NCBI GenBank assembly: GCA_007117255.1
Contig: SKGU01000131.1
Location: 1 to 10,021 of the forward strand
Reading direction: 5' to 3'
DNA from: Natronohydrobacter sp.
GTDB taxonomy: Bacteria; Pseudomonadota; Alphaproteobacteria; Rhodobacterales; Rhodobacteraceae
DNA: 10,021 nucleotides
Of the stretch, positions 1 to 6,182 are shown piece by piece. The position numbers and the translations under genes are program-made. How positions within the stretch are numbered: position 1 is the first letter of the stretch; each line of letters starts with the position of its first letter. Below the pieces are notes generated by a model. That model saw only the letters and a list, made by a program, of their open reading frames with translations. It had not been told where the DNA came from and searched no databases.

Positions 1-1381
1 CGGCATTGGTGATGCGCACGAACTCGCAATTTCCACGCATGCCCGCTACAGTCCCATGCCCGGTATAGCCCATCGCCGCGCGCAAACCGCCCACCATCTG
101 ATAAAGCACTGTGCCCACTGCCCCTTTATAGGGCACCTGACCCTCAATCCCTTCGGGCACCAGCTTGTCACTGGCGGCATCCTTCTGGAAATAACGATCC
201 GCCGAGCCGCGGGCCATTGCGCCCAGACTGCCCATGCCACGGTAGGATTTGAAGCTGCGGCCCTGATAGAGAATGATCTCGCCGGGGGCCTCATCCGTGC
301 CTGCAATCGCGCTTCCAACCATGGCGCAGCTTGCACCCGCTGCAATCGCCTTGGCGAAATCGCCCGACATCTTGATCCCGCCATCTGCGATGATCGGCAC
401 GTCACCCGCCGCTTGCGCACAATCCATGATCGCAGTCAACTGTGGCACACCTACACCCGCGACAACCCGCGTGGTGCAGATTGAGCCCGGCCCGATCCCC
501 ACCTTCACCGCATCCGCGCCCGCATCAATCAGCGCGCGTGTCGCGGATGCCGTGGCGACATTGCCCGCTACTACCTGCACGTCACTCGATTGCGCCTTGA
601 TCCGCGCGACCGCCTTGGCCACGCCTTCGGAATGGCCATGCGCCGTGTCGATCACCACCAGATCGACACCTGCTTCGATCAGCGCCATTGACCGCTCATA
701 GCCCGCATCCCCCACGGTCGAGGCCGCAGCAACCCTGAGCCGCCCCAGATCATCCTTGCAGGCAGACGGGTTCAGAACCGCACGGTCAATATCGCGCAAA
801 GTCAGCAAGCCCGTCAGACGCCCCTGCGCATCTGTCACCAGCAATTTCTCGATCCGCCGCGCCTGCATCAGTGAGCGCGCCTCGTCCCGGTCAGCCGGTT
901 CGCGCAGGATCGCCAGATTGTCAGACGTCATCATCACACTGACGGGCGTTGCGTCATCACTTGCAAAGCGCATGTCACGATTGGTCACGATCCCCAGCAC
1001 ACGGCCCTGCGCATCAACCACAGGAAAACCAGTGACATTGTAGCGCGCCTGCAATTCTTTTGCATCGCGCAAGGTCTGGTCCGGCGTCAGTGTGATCGGG
1101 TCAAAGACAATGCCGGATTCGAACCGTTTCACACGGCGCACTTCATTGGCCTGCTGCTCGATATCAAGATTGCGGTGGATCACGCCCATCCCGCCCATCT
1201 GTGCCATGGCAATCGCCATGCGCGCTTCCGTCACAGTGTCCATCGCCGACGATAGCAACGGAATGTTCAGGCGGATGGATTTCGTGACGAATGTGGATGT
1301 ATCGGCCTGATTGGGCAGCACGCTGGATGCTGCGGGGACAAGCAGGACATCATCAAAGGTCAGCGCCTCGCGAATCTGCAT
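1..1381 (-). CDS. guaB: IMP dehydrogenase GuaB, 3' end cut by window edge
   Basis: It oxidises IMP to XMP with NAD+, the committed step of guanine nucleotide synthesis in the cytosol. The reading frame is open from the ATG at 1381 to the window edge, giving 460 residues; the family is usually about 480-490, so only the last 20-25 are missing. The N-terminus reads MQIREALTFDDVLLVP, as expected. Two CBS domains lie at about residues 90-205, with PVVDAQGRVLGIVTNRD-type and LLVTDAQGRLTGLLTLRD-type segments. The catalytic loop GPGSICTT places the nucleophilic cysteine at residue 302. It is followed by the IADGGIK phosphate-binding strand and the SYRGMGSLGAM segment. The start is supported by AGGAG (1389-1393) seven bases upstream. 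The gene lies 84 bases downstream of a channel gene on the same strand, so it may be read by run-through or from its own promoter; I see no good promoter in the gap. The CBS pair suggests adenine/guanine nucleotide control, as known for the family. Confidence 0.97.
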   Translation of the reverse strand, partial: MQIREALTFDDVLLVPAASSVLPNQADTSTFVTKSIRLNIPLLSSAMDTVTEARMAIAMAQMGGMGVIHRNLDIEQQANEVRRVKRFESGIVFDPITLTPDQTLRDAKELQARYNVTGFPVVDAQGRVLGIVTNRDMRFASDDATPVSVMMTSDNLAILREPADRDEARSLMQARRIEKLLVTDAQGRLTGLLTLRDIDRAVLNPSACKDDLGRLRVAAASTVGDAGYERSMALIEAGVDLVVIDTAHGHSEGVAKAVARIKAQSSDVQVVAGNVATASATRALIDAGADAVKVGIGPGSICTTRVVAGVGVPQLTAIMDCAQAAGDVPIIADGGIKMSGDFAKAIAAGASCAMVGSAIAGTDEAPGEIILYQGRSFKSYRGMGSLGAMARGSADRYFQKDAASDKLVPEGIEGQVPYKGAVGTVLYQMVGGLRAAMGYTGHGTVAGMRGNCEFVRITNA

Positions 1382-1421
1382 GGCAGGGCTCCTTTTTGAG
1401 TTGATCGCTTGGCAGTTGCCT

Positions 1422-1447
1422 TTTTCACGTCTGGGCCAGAATGAAAA
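1422..1447. repeat. Imperfect 26-bp dyad upstream of guaB
   Basis: In the 84-base gap between the channel gene and guaB, the plus strand has TTTTCA (1422-1427) facing TGAAAA (1442-1447). Nested inside is CTGG-G-CCAG (1431-1439), and the spacers between arms are three and two bases. The symmetry suits either a dimeric protein-binding site or a weak RNA hairpin. There is no U-run after the stem on the minus strand, so it is not a convincing terminator. Its placement 40 to 65 bases before the guaB start would suit an operator or leader element. No regulator is recognised, so the role is an inference. Confidence 0.35.
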
Positions 1448-1465
1448 CCCCTGACGCGCGCCGCC

Positions 1466-2458
1466 TTACGCTTCGGCCGCGTTGGTCTTGGCCGCAAGCG
1501 TCCCGCCAGCCCAGAGTTTCAGAATGCGGTAGGCGATGTAGGGTATGAACAATGTGGCAAAGGCAAGCACAAAGCCACCGATCCATCCCATGGCACCACT
1601 CCCGTCCGAGATCAGGATAAGCGCTGTGGCGAATGCCGCCATCGGAAAGGTAAATGCGCCCCAAAGTGGCGAAAATCCTGCGGATGTCAGCCACCGGACC
1701 GAGACCAGCAGCGCCGCCAGGATCGCAGCCGCAAGCGCAGCAAAGGCATAGGACGCTGCGACCATCCCGGCCCCATGCGCAACCACCGCAAACAGGCTGG
1801 CCGGCGCCAGATGGATGGCCAGAAGAGGGCGCAGCGGTGCAGGTGGCGGGCGCGAGATAATCTGACGTGCGCTGATCCCCCAGATAACACCGGCTGGGAT
1901 CAGCATCGACCACAAGAAGATGCGCGCGATTTCCGGCTCTCCCAGCGCATTCGCAGCCACCCCGCCCAGAATGAAGCCCACGAAGGTCAGGTGAAACACG
2001 GGCGTGACCACGCGCCCCTCTGGCGGGCCTGCGCGCAGAACATGGATCAGCACCACCACAAGCCCGATATGCACACTGAACGCCAGCACGGCCAGCGCGC
2101 GCGCCAAAGCGGGTGTGAAAGGCGCGAGGCTGGCCGCCAATAGCATCATGCAAAGACTGGCCGCCGCCAGACCCGCCCGCCCCGGCAAGACGCGCAACTC
2201 CTCCAGCACCACGCCTGGGCGGCGCAAGGGCTTTGCCAGCCAGGCGATCAGCGCAAAGGCGAACAAAAGCGCCACAGCACCCAGAATGGCATCGCCCACC
2301 CCCGGCGAGATCCCGAAAGCCGGTGCGGCCGCGCGCCACCCCATACCCAGACCGAAAAGCCCCATGATTGGTGGAAAGATCGCAGGCGGCGTGCGCCGTC
2401 CGAACCCCGGTTTTGGCATCTTCAGCGGTGGCGGCATCGGGCGGCGGGCTTGGGTCAT
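1466..2458 (-). CDS. TehA/SLAC1-family (TDT) membrane channel or transporter
   Basis: A 330-residue polytopic inner-membrane protein of the tellurite-resistance/dicarboxylate transporter (TDT) family, which includes bacterial TehA and plant SLAC1 anion channels. After a short basic, proline-rich cytoplasmic N-terminus, the signature PPAIFPPIMGLFGLGMGWR occurs at residues 24-42. I count about ten hydrophobic segments (roughly 25-43, 57-75, 95-113, 120-141, 154-171, 178-199, 212-232, 233-255, 267-285 and 290-311), the number expected for TehA. The GFSPLWGAFTFPMAAFATA stretch at 261-279 matches the family's conserved late helix. Relatives are often labelled tellurium resistance protein, but the substrate cannot be read from sequence; anion conduction is the structural precedent. 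The ATG at 2458 has GAGG five bases upstream and begins 7 bases after the gph stop, so translation is probably coupled to rpe-gph. Confident of the family, not of the substrate. Confidence 0.82.
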   Translation of the reverse strand: MTQARRPMPPPLKMPKPGFGRRTPPAIFPPIMGLFGLGMGWRAAAPAFGISPGVGDAILGAVALLFAFALIAWLAKPLRRPGVVLEELRVLPGRAGLAAASLCMMLLAASLAPFTPALARALAVLAFSVHIGLVVVLIHVLRAGPPEGRVVTPVFHLTFVGFILGGVAANALGEPEIARIFLWSMLIPAGVIWGISARQIISRPPPAPLRPLLAIHLAPASLFAVVAHGAGMVAASYAFAALAAAILAALLVSVRWLTSAGFSPLWGAFTFPMAAFATALILISDGSGAMGWIGGFVLAFATLFIPYIAYRILKLWAGGTLAAKTNAAEA

Positions 2459-2465
2459 GGCGTCC

Positions 2466-3125
2466 TCAACTCAGACGGGACAAATGATCTGGCAAGCTGC
2501 GGTAATCGTTGAACCGGAAATGCTGAAACAGCGCTTCCGGGGCCGCCTTGCGATAACCTTCGGTGTACAGCCCGAAGCGCGCGCCTGCCCGCTCTGCGGT
2601 CTCGGCGTCGGTTTCGCTATCGCCGATATAGGCGATGTCCTGCATGGACATGCCCAACCCGCCCAGCACCGCCAGAAGGGGCGCAGGGTCAGGCTTCGCC
2701 ACGGCCAGACTATCGCCACCGATCACGGCCTCGAACAGCTTGTTCCAGCCCAGATGCTTCAGCACCGCCTCGGTTGGGCGCAGTGGCTTGTTGGTGCACA
2801 GTCCCAGCCGCATACCCTGCCCGCGCAACTGTTCCAGTGTTTCTGTCACATGCGGATAAATACGCGTATTCTCATGCGCACGCTCATAGAAATGCAGGAA
2901 ACGCGCATGAAGATGGGCCGTGCGCACCGGGTCATTCGCGCCGGTCACGGCCAGTTCCATCCGTTCGACAAAGACCCGCGCGCCACGCCCAATGAAACTG
3001 CGCGACTGCTCGAACGTCACCAGCGGAAGACCCTCGCCTTCCAACACCTGATTGGCCGCATGCCAGATATCGGGCGCGCTATCGATCAGCGTGCCATCAA
3101 GATCGAAAACAACCGCGCGGATCAC
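2466..3125 (-). CDS. gph: Phosphoglycolate phosphatase (HAD superfamily)
   Basis: It is likely to hydrolyse 2-phosphoglycolate to glycolate, removing a by-product of DNA 3'-end repair and of RuBisCO oxygenation. The 219-residue length is typical. All four HAD motifs are present: DLDGTL with nucleophile Asp8 and acid/base Asp10, Thr111 in LCTNKP, Lys144 in VAKPDPAP, and the acidic pair Asp169/Asp173 in IGDSETDAETA. The long insert between motifs I and II is a helical cap of the Gph/PGP type. The start is a GTG at 3125, which overlaps the rpe stop as GTGA (positions 3125 to 3122), a layout for translational coupling. No strong ribosome site precedes it, only a G-rich GGGGGTGG. An rpe-gph pair is a familiar arrangement in proteobacteria and supports the assignment. 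Another small HAD phosphatase specificity cannot be excluded from sequence alone. Confidence 0.9.
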   Translation of the reverse strand: MIRAVVFDLDGTLIDSAPDIWHAANQVLEGEGLPLVTFEQSRSFIGRGARVFVERMELAVTGANDPVRTAHLHARFLHFYERAHENTRIYPHVTETLEQLRGQGMRLGLCTNKPLRPTEAVLKHLGWNKLFEAVIGGDSLAVAKPDPAPLLAVLGGLGMSMQDIAYIGDSETDAETAERAGARFGLYTEGYRKAAPEALFQHFRFNDYRSLPDHLSRLS

Positions 3126-3820
3126 ACCGCCACCCCCAGCGCGCCCTCTGCGGCAGCCCGGATACTGCGGATATTCGCACCATATGGCGCGGGGTCTGCA
3201 ACCGAGCCGCCCTTGAACACCGCCGATCCCGCGACCAGCACATCCGCGCCTGCGCGCGCCATGATCGGTGCTGTATCCGGCGTGATGCCACCGTCAATCT
3301 CGATATGAATGGGCCGCGACCCGATCAGCGCACGCAAGCGCTGCACCTTGTCGGTCATATCGATAAACTTCTGGCCCCCGAAGCCCGGATTGACGGTCAT
3401 CACACAGACCAGATCCAGCATGTCCAGCAGGTTTTCGACCCCATCCAGCCCCGTGCCGGGATTGAGCGCCAGCCCGGCCTTTGCCCCGCTTGCGCGGATC
3501 GCCTGCAATGTGCGGTGAATATGCGGGCCGGCTTCCATATGCGCCGTGATGAAATCCGCACCCGCTTTGGCGAATCCCTCGATATAGGGATCAACAGGCG
3601 CAATCATCAGATGCACATCCATGACGCCCCGGATATGGGGCCGGATCGCGGCACAGGTTGCAGGACCAAAAGTGATATTCGGGACGAAATGCCCGTCCAT
3701 CACATCGACATGAACCCAATCCGCGCCCTGATCCTCGACAGCGCGGCACTCGGCCCCGAAATTGGCAAAATCTGCTGCCAGAATTGATGGGGCGATCTTG
3801 ATGGCGCGGGAAAAACTCAT
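3122..3820 (-). CDS. rpe: Ribulose-phosphate 3-epimerase
   Basis: It interconverts D-ribulose 5-phosphate and D-xylulose 5-phosphate in the pentose phosphate pathway and, where present, the Calvin cycle. It is a cytosolic metal-dependent TIM barrel of 232 residues, the usual length. Visible family motifs are APSILAADFANFG (10-22), VHVDVMDGHFVPNITFG (36-52), VMTVNPGFGGQ (140-150), IEIDGGI (173-179) and VAGSAVF (196-202). The catalytic acids are Asp39 and Asp176, with metal-binding His37 and His70. I chose the ATG at 3820 because AGGAG (3829-3833) lies eight bases upstream and the protein then begins MSFSRAIKIAPSILAADF. An upstream in-frame ATG at 3856 would add 12 unlikely residues and has no ribosome site. 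It is the first gene of a packed rpe-gph-channel group. Confidence 0.95.
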   Translation of the reverse strand: MSFSRAIKIAPSILAADFANFGAECRAVEDQGADWVHVDVMDGHFVPNITFGPATCAAIRPHIRGVMDVHLMIAPVDPYIEGFAKAGADFITAHMEAGPHIHRTLQAIRASGAKAGLALNPGTGLDGVENLLDMLDLVCVMTVNPGFGGQKFIDMTDKVQRLRALIGSRPIHIEIDGGITPDTAPIMARAGADVLVAGSAVFKGGSVADPAPYGANIRSIRAAAEGALGVAV

Positions 3821-3843
3821 AGCGCAGGCTCCTGAATCAGCGT

Positions 3844-3872
3844 TAGGCTCTTTCATAATGCCACAACGTCAA
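3844..3872 (-). promoter_or_regulatory. Weak candidate promoter for rpe
   Basis: Reading the minus strand, TTGACG (3867-3872) is a good -35 box. Seventeen bases on there is only AGCCTA (3844-3849) as a -10, a poor match. If used, the transcript would start near 3837 and have a leader of about 17 bases containing the AGGAG site. It is the best candidate in the lipA-rpe gap, but the -10 is weak and it may be chance. Confidence 0.25.
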
Positions 3873-3891
3873 CTTTGCACGCCCCGACGAA

Positions 3892-3924
3892 CTTCATCTT
3901 GCCGCAAATACTCCCGCCGGAGGC
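3892..3924 (-). repeat. Rhodobacteraceae-type intergenic element between lipA and rpe
   Basis: On the minus strand the segment contains CCTCCGGCGGGAGTATTT (3923 to 3906) followed by GCGGCAAGATGAAG. I remember this kind of word, CCTCCGGCGGGAGTATTTGG then AAGATGAAG, as recurring many times downstream of genes in Rhodobacteraceae genomes. It contains a short CTCC/GGAG stem followed by TATTTG, so it may end the lipA transcript or be processed. It starts 36 bases after the lipA stop. The family association is from memory; only one copy is present in this window. Confidence 0.5.
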
Positions 3925-3960
3925 ACCCGCACTCTCGCACCGGGCCAGATGGCAAGCGGT

Positions 3961-4905
3961 TCACGCCAAGGCCGCTTGCCGTGCCGCGCGCAGTCGCGCA
4001 AAATCATCACCCGCGTGATAGCTCGACCGTGTCAGTGGCGTGGCCGAAACCATCAGGAAGCCTTTGCCCCAGGCCGCTTTCTCATAGGCCTTGAATTCCT
4101 CCGGCGTCACGAAGCGGTCAACCGCATGGTGGCGGGGTGTCGGTTGCAGATACTGACCAATGGTCATGAAATCCACATCTGCTGCGCGCATGTCATCCAT
4201 GACCTGCAACACACCCTGCCTATCTTCGCCCAAGCCCACCATGATGCCGGATTTGGTGAACATCGTCGGGTCCAGCTCCTTGACGCGTTGCAACAGCCGC
4301 AGGCTGTGGAAATAGCGCGCACCGGGGCGCACTTCGGGGTAAAGCCCCGGCACCGTTTCCAGATTGTGGTTGAACACGTCAGGCCGGGCTTCAACCACGG
4401 TTTCCAGCACCGAAGGCGCGCATTTCAGGAAATCGGGTGTGAGGATTTCAATAGTCGTGTCGGGACTGCGATGACGCACGGCGCGGATGGTCTGGGCGAA
4501 ATGATCCGCCCCGCCATCGTCCAGATCGTCACGATCCACAGATGTGATGACCACATGCTTCAGGCCCAGCTTCTCGACGGCATGCGCCACGCGCCCCGGC
4601 TCGAACGCGTCCAGCGTGTCGGGCTTGCCAGTGGCCACGTTGCAAAAGGTGCAACCACGGGTGCAGATTTCGCCCATGATCATCATGGTGGCGTGACCTT
4701 GTGACCAGCATTCGCCCACATTCGGGCAACCGGCTTCTTCGCACACGGTTGTCAGCTTGTGTTCACGCATGATGCGATGTGTTTCGGCATAGCCTGCGCC
4801 GCCGGGCGCTTTCACTCGGATCCAGTCGGGTTTCTTGGGCTGGGCCTGCACCGGCTTGCGGGCTTTTTCTGGATGGCGCTGGTCAGGCAGTTTCAAGTCG
4901 CGCAA
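3961..4905 (-). CDS. lipA: Lipoyl synthase LipA, probable TTG start
   Basis: A radical-SAM iron-sulfur enzyme that inserts two sulfur atoms into octanoyl groups on lipoyl domains, making the cofactor of pyruvate and 2-oxoglutarate dehydrogenases and the glycine cleavage system. From the chosen start it has 314 residues, typical for the family. The auxiliary cluster ligands are Cys55, Cys60 and Cys66 (CX4CX5C). The SAM cluster ligands are Cys81, Cys85 and Cys88 in CTRGCTFC. The C-terminal RSSYHAGDD (293-301) supplies the conserved serine ligand of the auxiliary cluster. The frame is also open from an ATG at 4986, but that adds 27 residues with no family resemblance and no ribosome site. The TTG at 4905 follows GGAGGGG by a proper spacing and gives MRDLKLPDQRHPEKA, the N-terminus I recall for rhodobacterial LipA. 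It lies 90 bases downstream of oxyR on the same strand, with a candidate promoter of its own. Confidence 0.96.
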   Translation of the reverse strand: MRDLKLPDQRHPEKARKPVQAQPKKPDWIRVKAPGGAGYAETHRIMREHKLTTVCEEAGCPNVGECWSQGHATMMIMGEICTRGCTFCNVATGKPDTLDAFEPGRVAHAVEKLGLKHVVITSVDRDDLDDGGADHFAQTIRAVRHRSPDTTIEILTPDFLKCAPSVLETVVEARPDVFNHNLETVPGLYPEVRPGARYFHSLRLLQRVKELDPTMFTKSGIMVGLGEDRQGVLQVMDDMRAADVDFMTIGQYLQPTPRHHAVDRFVTPEEFKAYEKAAWGKGFLMVSATPLTRSSYHAGDDFARLRAARQAALA

Positions 4906-4917
4906 GACGTCCCCTCC
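4903..4917 (-). promoter_or_regulatory. Ribosome site that decides the lipA TTG start
   Basis: GGAGGGG (4917 to 4911 on the minus strand) lies seven bases, counted from GGAGG, before the TTG at 4905-4903. No comparable site precedes the in-frame ATG at 4986. Homology of the protein begins exactly at this codon. Confidence 0.8.
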
Positions 4918-4934
4918 GTCTGGATATCGCGTCA

Positions 4935-4963
4935 CACATAGCCCTGGTCGGCGTGAAAAACAA
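4935..4963 (-). promoter_or_regulatory. Candidate sigma-70 promoter for lipA
   Basis: On the minus strand TTGTTT (4958-4963) and TATGTG (4935-4940) are separated by exactly 17 bases. Transcription would start near 4928, giving a leader of about 23 bases that carries the GGAGGGG ribosome site. It lies in the 90-base gap after oxyR and would let lipA be expressed independently of oxyR. Confidence 0.5.
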
Positions 4964-4995
4964 CTCCGTGCGAACATGGCGGCCATGCGGCGCTG

Positions 4996-5940
4996 TCATG
5001 GCGTGAATGCAACCGGTACGATCTGACGGGCGCGCGCGATCAGGTCCGCACCGGCTGCGCAGATATGGTCATGAAGATCATCAAACCATGGGCCACCCGC
5101 GCTGCCCGCACGGCGTACAAGGGCGATCTGGCGGGCAGGTTCCGGGTCGTCGAACCGACGCAAGGTGATGCCGGGACTTGCAGCCATTTCCGACGCCAGT
5201 GCGATTTCTGGTAAAAACGTCAGTCCGAACCCCTGTCCAACCAGCCCGCAAAGTGTCGCCAGTGACGACGCTCCAAGATCCAGGCGTGTCTGCCGCCGGT
5301 CCAGCCTGCAGAATTCAAGGGCCTGATCCGCCAGACAATGCCCCTCATCCAGCAAAAGCAGATGTTCGGGGCGCAACGCCATGGGCCGTAATGCCTCAGA
5401 TTCTGTGCCAAGCGATGACAGGCGCGCAGCCGAACCGGCCAAAACGAAGCGATCAGAAAACAGCGTCACGGCTGTCAGATCCGGGCTATCGGGCGGGTCG
5501 GCCAGAACGACAGCATCAAGCCGTCCCTCGCGCAGACTGGCCAGCAGATCGGCAGTCTGCGCTTCACGCAGGCGCAGATCGCGGGTTATGTCAGCCGCTC
5601 TGAGCCGCGATAGCGTGCCCGCCAGCAAATACGGTGCCACGGTCGGGATCATGCCGACATTCAGCGCCGCGCCCAGATCTTCGCGCCGGGCCGTGGATTC
5701 CAGCTCCATCGCTTCAGAAATCACCCGTTCCGCGCGCCCCAGCACGGCGCGCCCGGCCGGGGTCAGCCGCACATCGCGCGGCAGGCGTTCAACCAGTTTC
5801 ACCCCAAGGATTGCTTCAAGTTCCTTGATCTGCATGGACAAGGCAGGCTGTGTCACATTGGCAATTTCAGCCGCGCGCCCGAAATTGCGCGCCTCGGCCA
5901 ACGCGCAGAAATAGACAAGTTGTTTCAACGTGATTTTCAT
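4996..5940 (-). CDS. oxyR: OxyR-type LysR peroxide-sensing regulator
   Basis: A 314-residue LysR-family transcription factor. The N-terminal winged helix-turn-helix covers about residues 1-60: MKITLKQLVYFCALAEARNFGRAAEIANVTQPALSMQIKELE, with the typical LPRDVRLTPAGR after it. The effector domain follows a linker helix, with VGMIPTVAPYLLAGTL at 95-110. The decisive feature is LLLLDEGHCLADQALEFC at 194-211, with Cys202 and Cys211 nine residues apart, matching the redox pair Cys199/Cys208 of E. coli OxyR. By family knowledge, peroxide forms a disulfide between them and switches on catalase, peroxiredoxin and related genes. The neighbours are not katG or ahpC: lipA follows on the same strand, and an unrecognised acidic protein gene diverges. 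The ATG at 5940 lacks a clear ribosome site; upstream is only CTGGACCAATGCCCGC. LysR regulators often control their own and the divergent gene, which would put the operators in 5941-6322. Confidence 0.9.
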   Translation of the reverse strand: MKITLKQLVYFCALAEARNFGRAAEIANVTQPALSMQIKELEAILGVKLVERLPRDVRLTPAGRAVLGRAERVISEAMELESTARREDLGAALNVGMIPTVAPYLLAGTLSRLRAADITRDLRLREAQTADLLASLREGRLDAVVLADPPDSPDLTAVTLFSDRFVLAGSAARLSSLGTESEALRPMALRPEHLLLLDEGHCLADQALEFCRLDRRQTRLDLGASSLATLCGLVGQGFGLTFLPEIALASEMAASPGITLRRFDDPEPARQIALVRRAGSAGGPWFDDLHDHICAAGADLIARARQIVPVAFTP

Positions 5941-6064
5941 GCGGGCATTGGTCCAGTCTGGTCCGGGCTTTCATCTGCTCAGGCGAATCGTTGGGCCGAG
6001 ATATGTCACAAATGCCCCGTTCTGCGCAGGCTGTTACTTGGCTTTACGAAACAACAACGACGAT

Positions 6065-6070
6065 ATTGTA
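6065..6070 (-). promoter_or_regulatory. Candidate -10 box for oxyR
   Basis: TACAAT on the minus strand is a near-consensus -10. The region 17 bases upstream (CGTTTA) is a poor -35, as is common for activator-dependent or autoregulated promoters. The transcript would start near 6058 and have a leader of about 118 bases. Confidence 0.35.
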
Positions 6071-6097
6071 CCTTTGTTGCCCGGCGATAAACGAGAC

Positions 6098-6119
6098 AAG
6101 CGCCTGTACGGGGCTTTTT
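6098..6119 (+). terminator. Terminator-like hairpin with T-run inside the intergenic region
   Basis: AAGCGCC (6098-6104) pairs with GGGGCTT (6110-6116) around the loop TGTAC, with one G-G mismatch, and the T-run covers 6115-6119. It would end plus-strand transcription about 200 bases before the acidic gene. That is odd unless a short RNA is made from the 5941-6097 region, or it attenuates read-through from antisense transcription of oxyR. The stem is short and imperfect. Confidence 0.35.
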
Positions 6120-6146
6120 GCAAGCAGTGCCAACATGGCAGTGCAA
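6118..6146. repeat. Nested dyad TTGCA/TGCAA around TGCCA-ACA-TGGCA
   Basis: TGCCA (6128-6132) and TGGCA (6136-6140) are exact inverted repeats separated by ACA. Outside them TTGCA (6118-6122) faces TGCAA (6142-6146), with an asymmetric interior of five bases against one. It could be a protein-binding dyad or an RNA stem-loop. It lies between the possible oxyR promoter and the acidic gene. Confidence 0.4.
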
Positions 6147-6159
6147 GAATGGCAAGTTT

Positions 6160-6182
6160 ATGGTTAACTCTCGCATGGTTAA
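6160..6182. repeat. Direct repeat ATGGTTAA x2
   Basis: ATGGTTAA occurs at 6160-6167 and again at 6175-6182, with 15 bases from start to start. Tandem half-sites of this kind can be operator elements. The first copy contains the palindrome GTTAAC. Confidence 0.4.

Noticed and set aside
2004..3308. 434-codon open frame on the plus strand
   Set aside because: It runs antisense to the well-supported channel, gph and rpe genes. Its product is rich in Arg, Pro and Ala, as expected for a shadow frame in GC-rich DNA.
5381..5914. 177-codon open frame on the plus strand inside oxyR
   Set aside because: It is antisense to an intact OxyR with both redox cysteines; Arg/Ser-rich composition is typical of a shadow.
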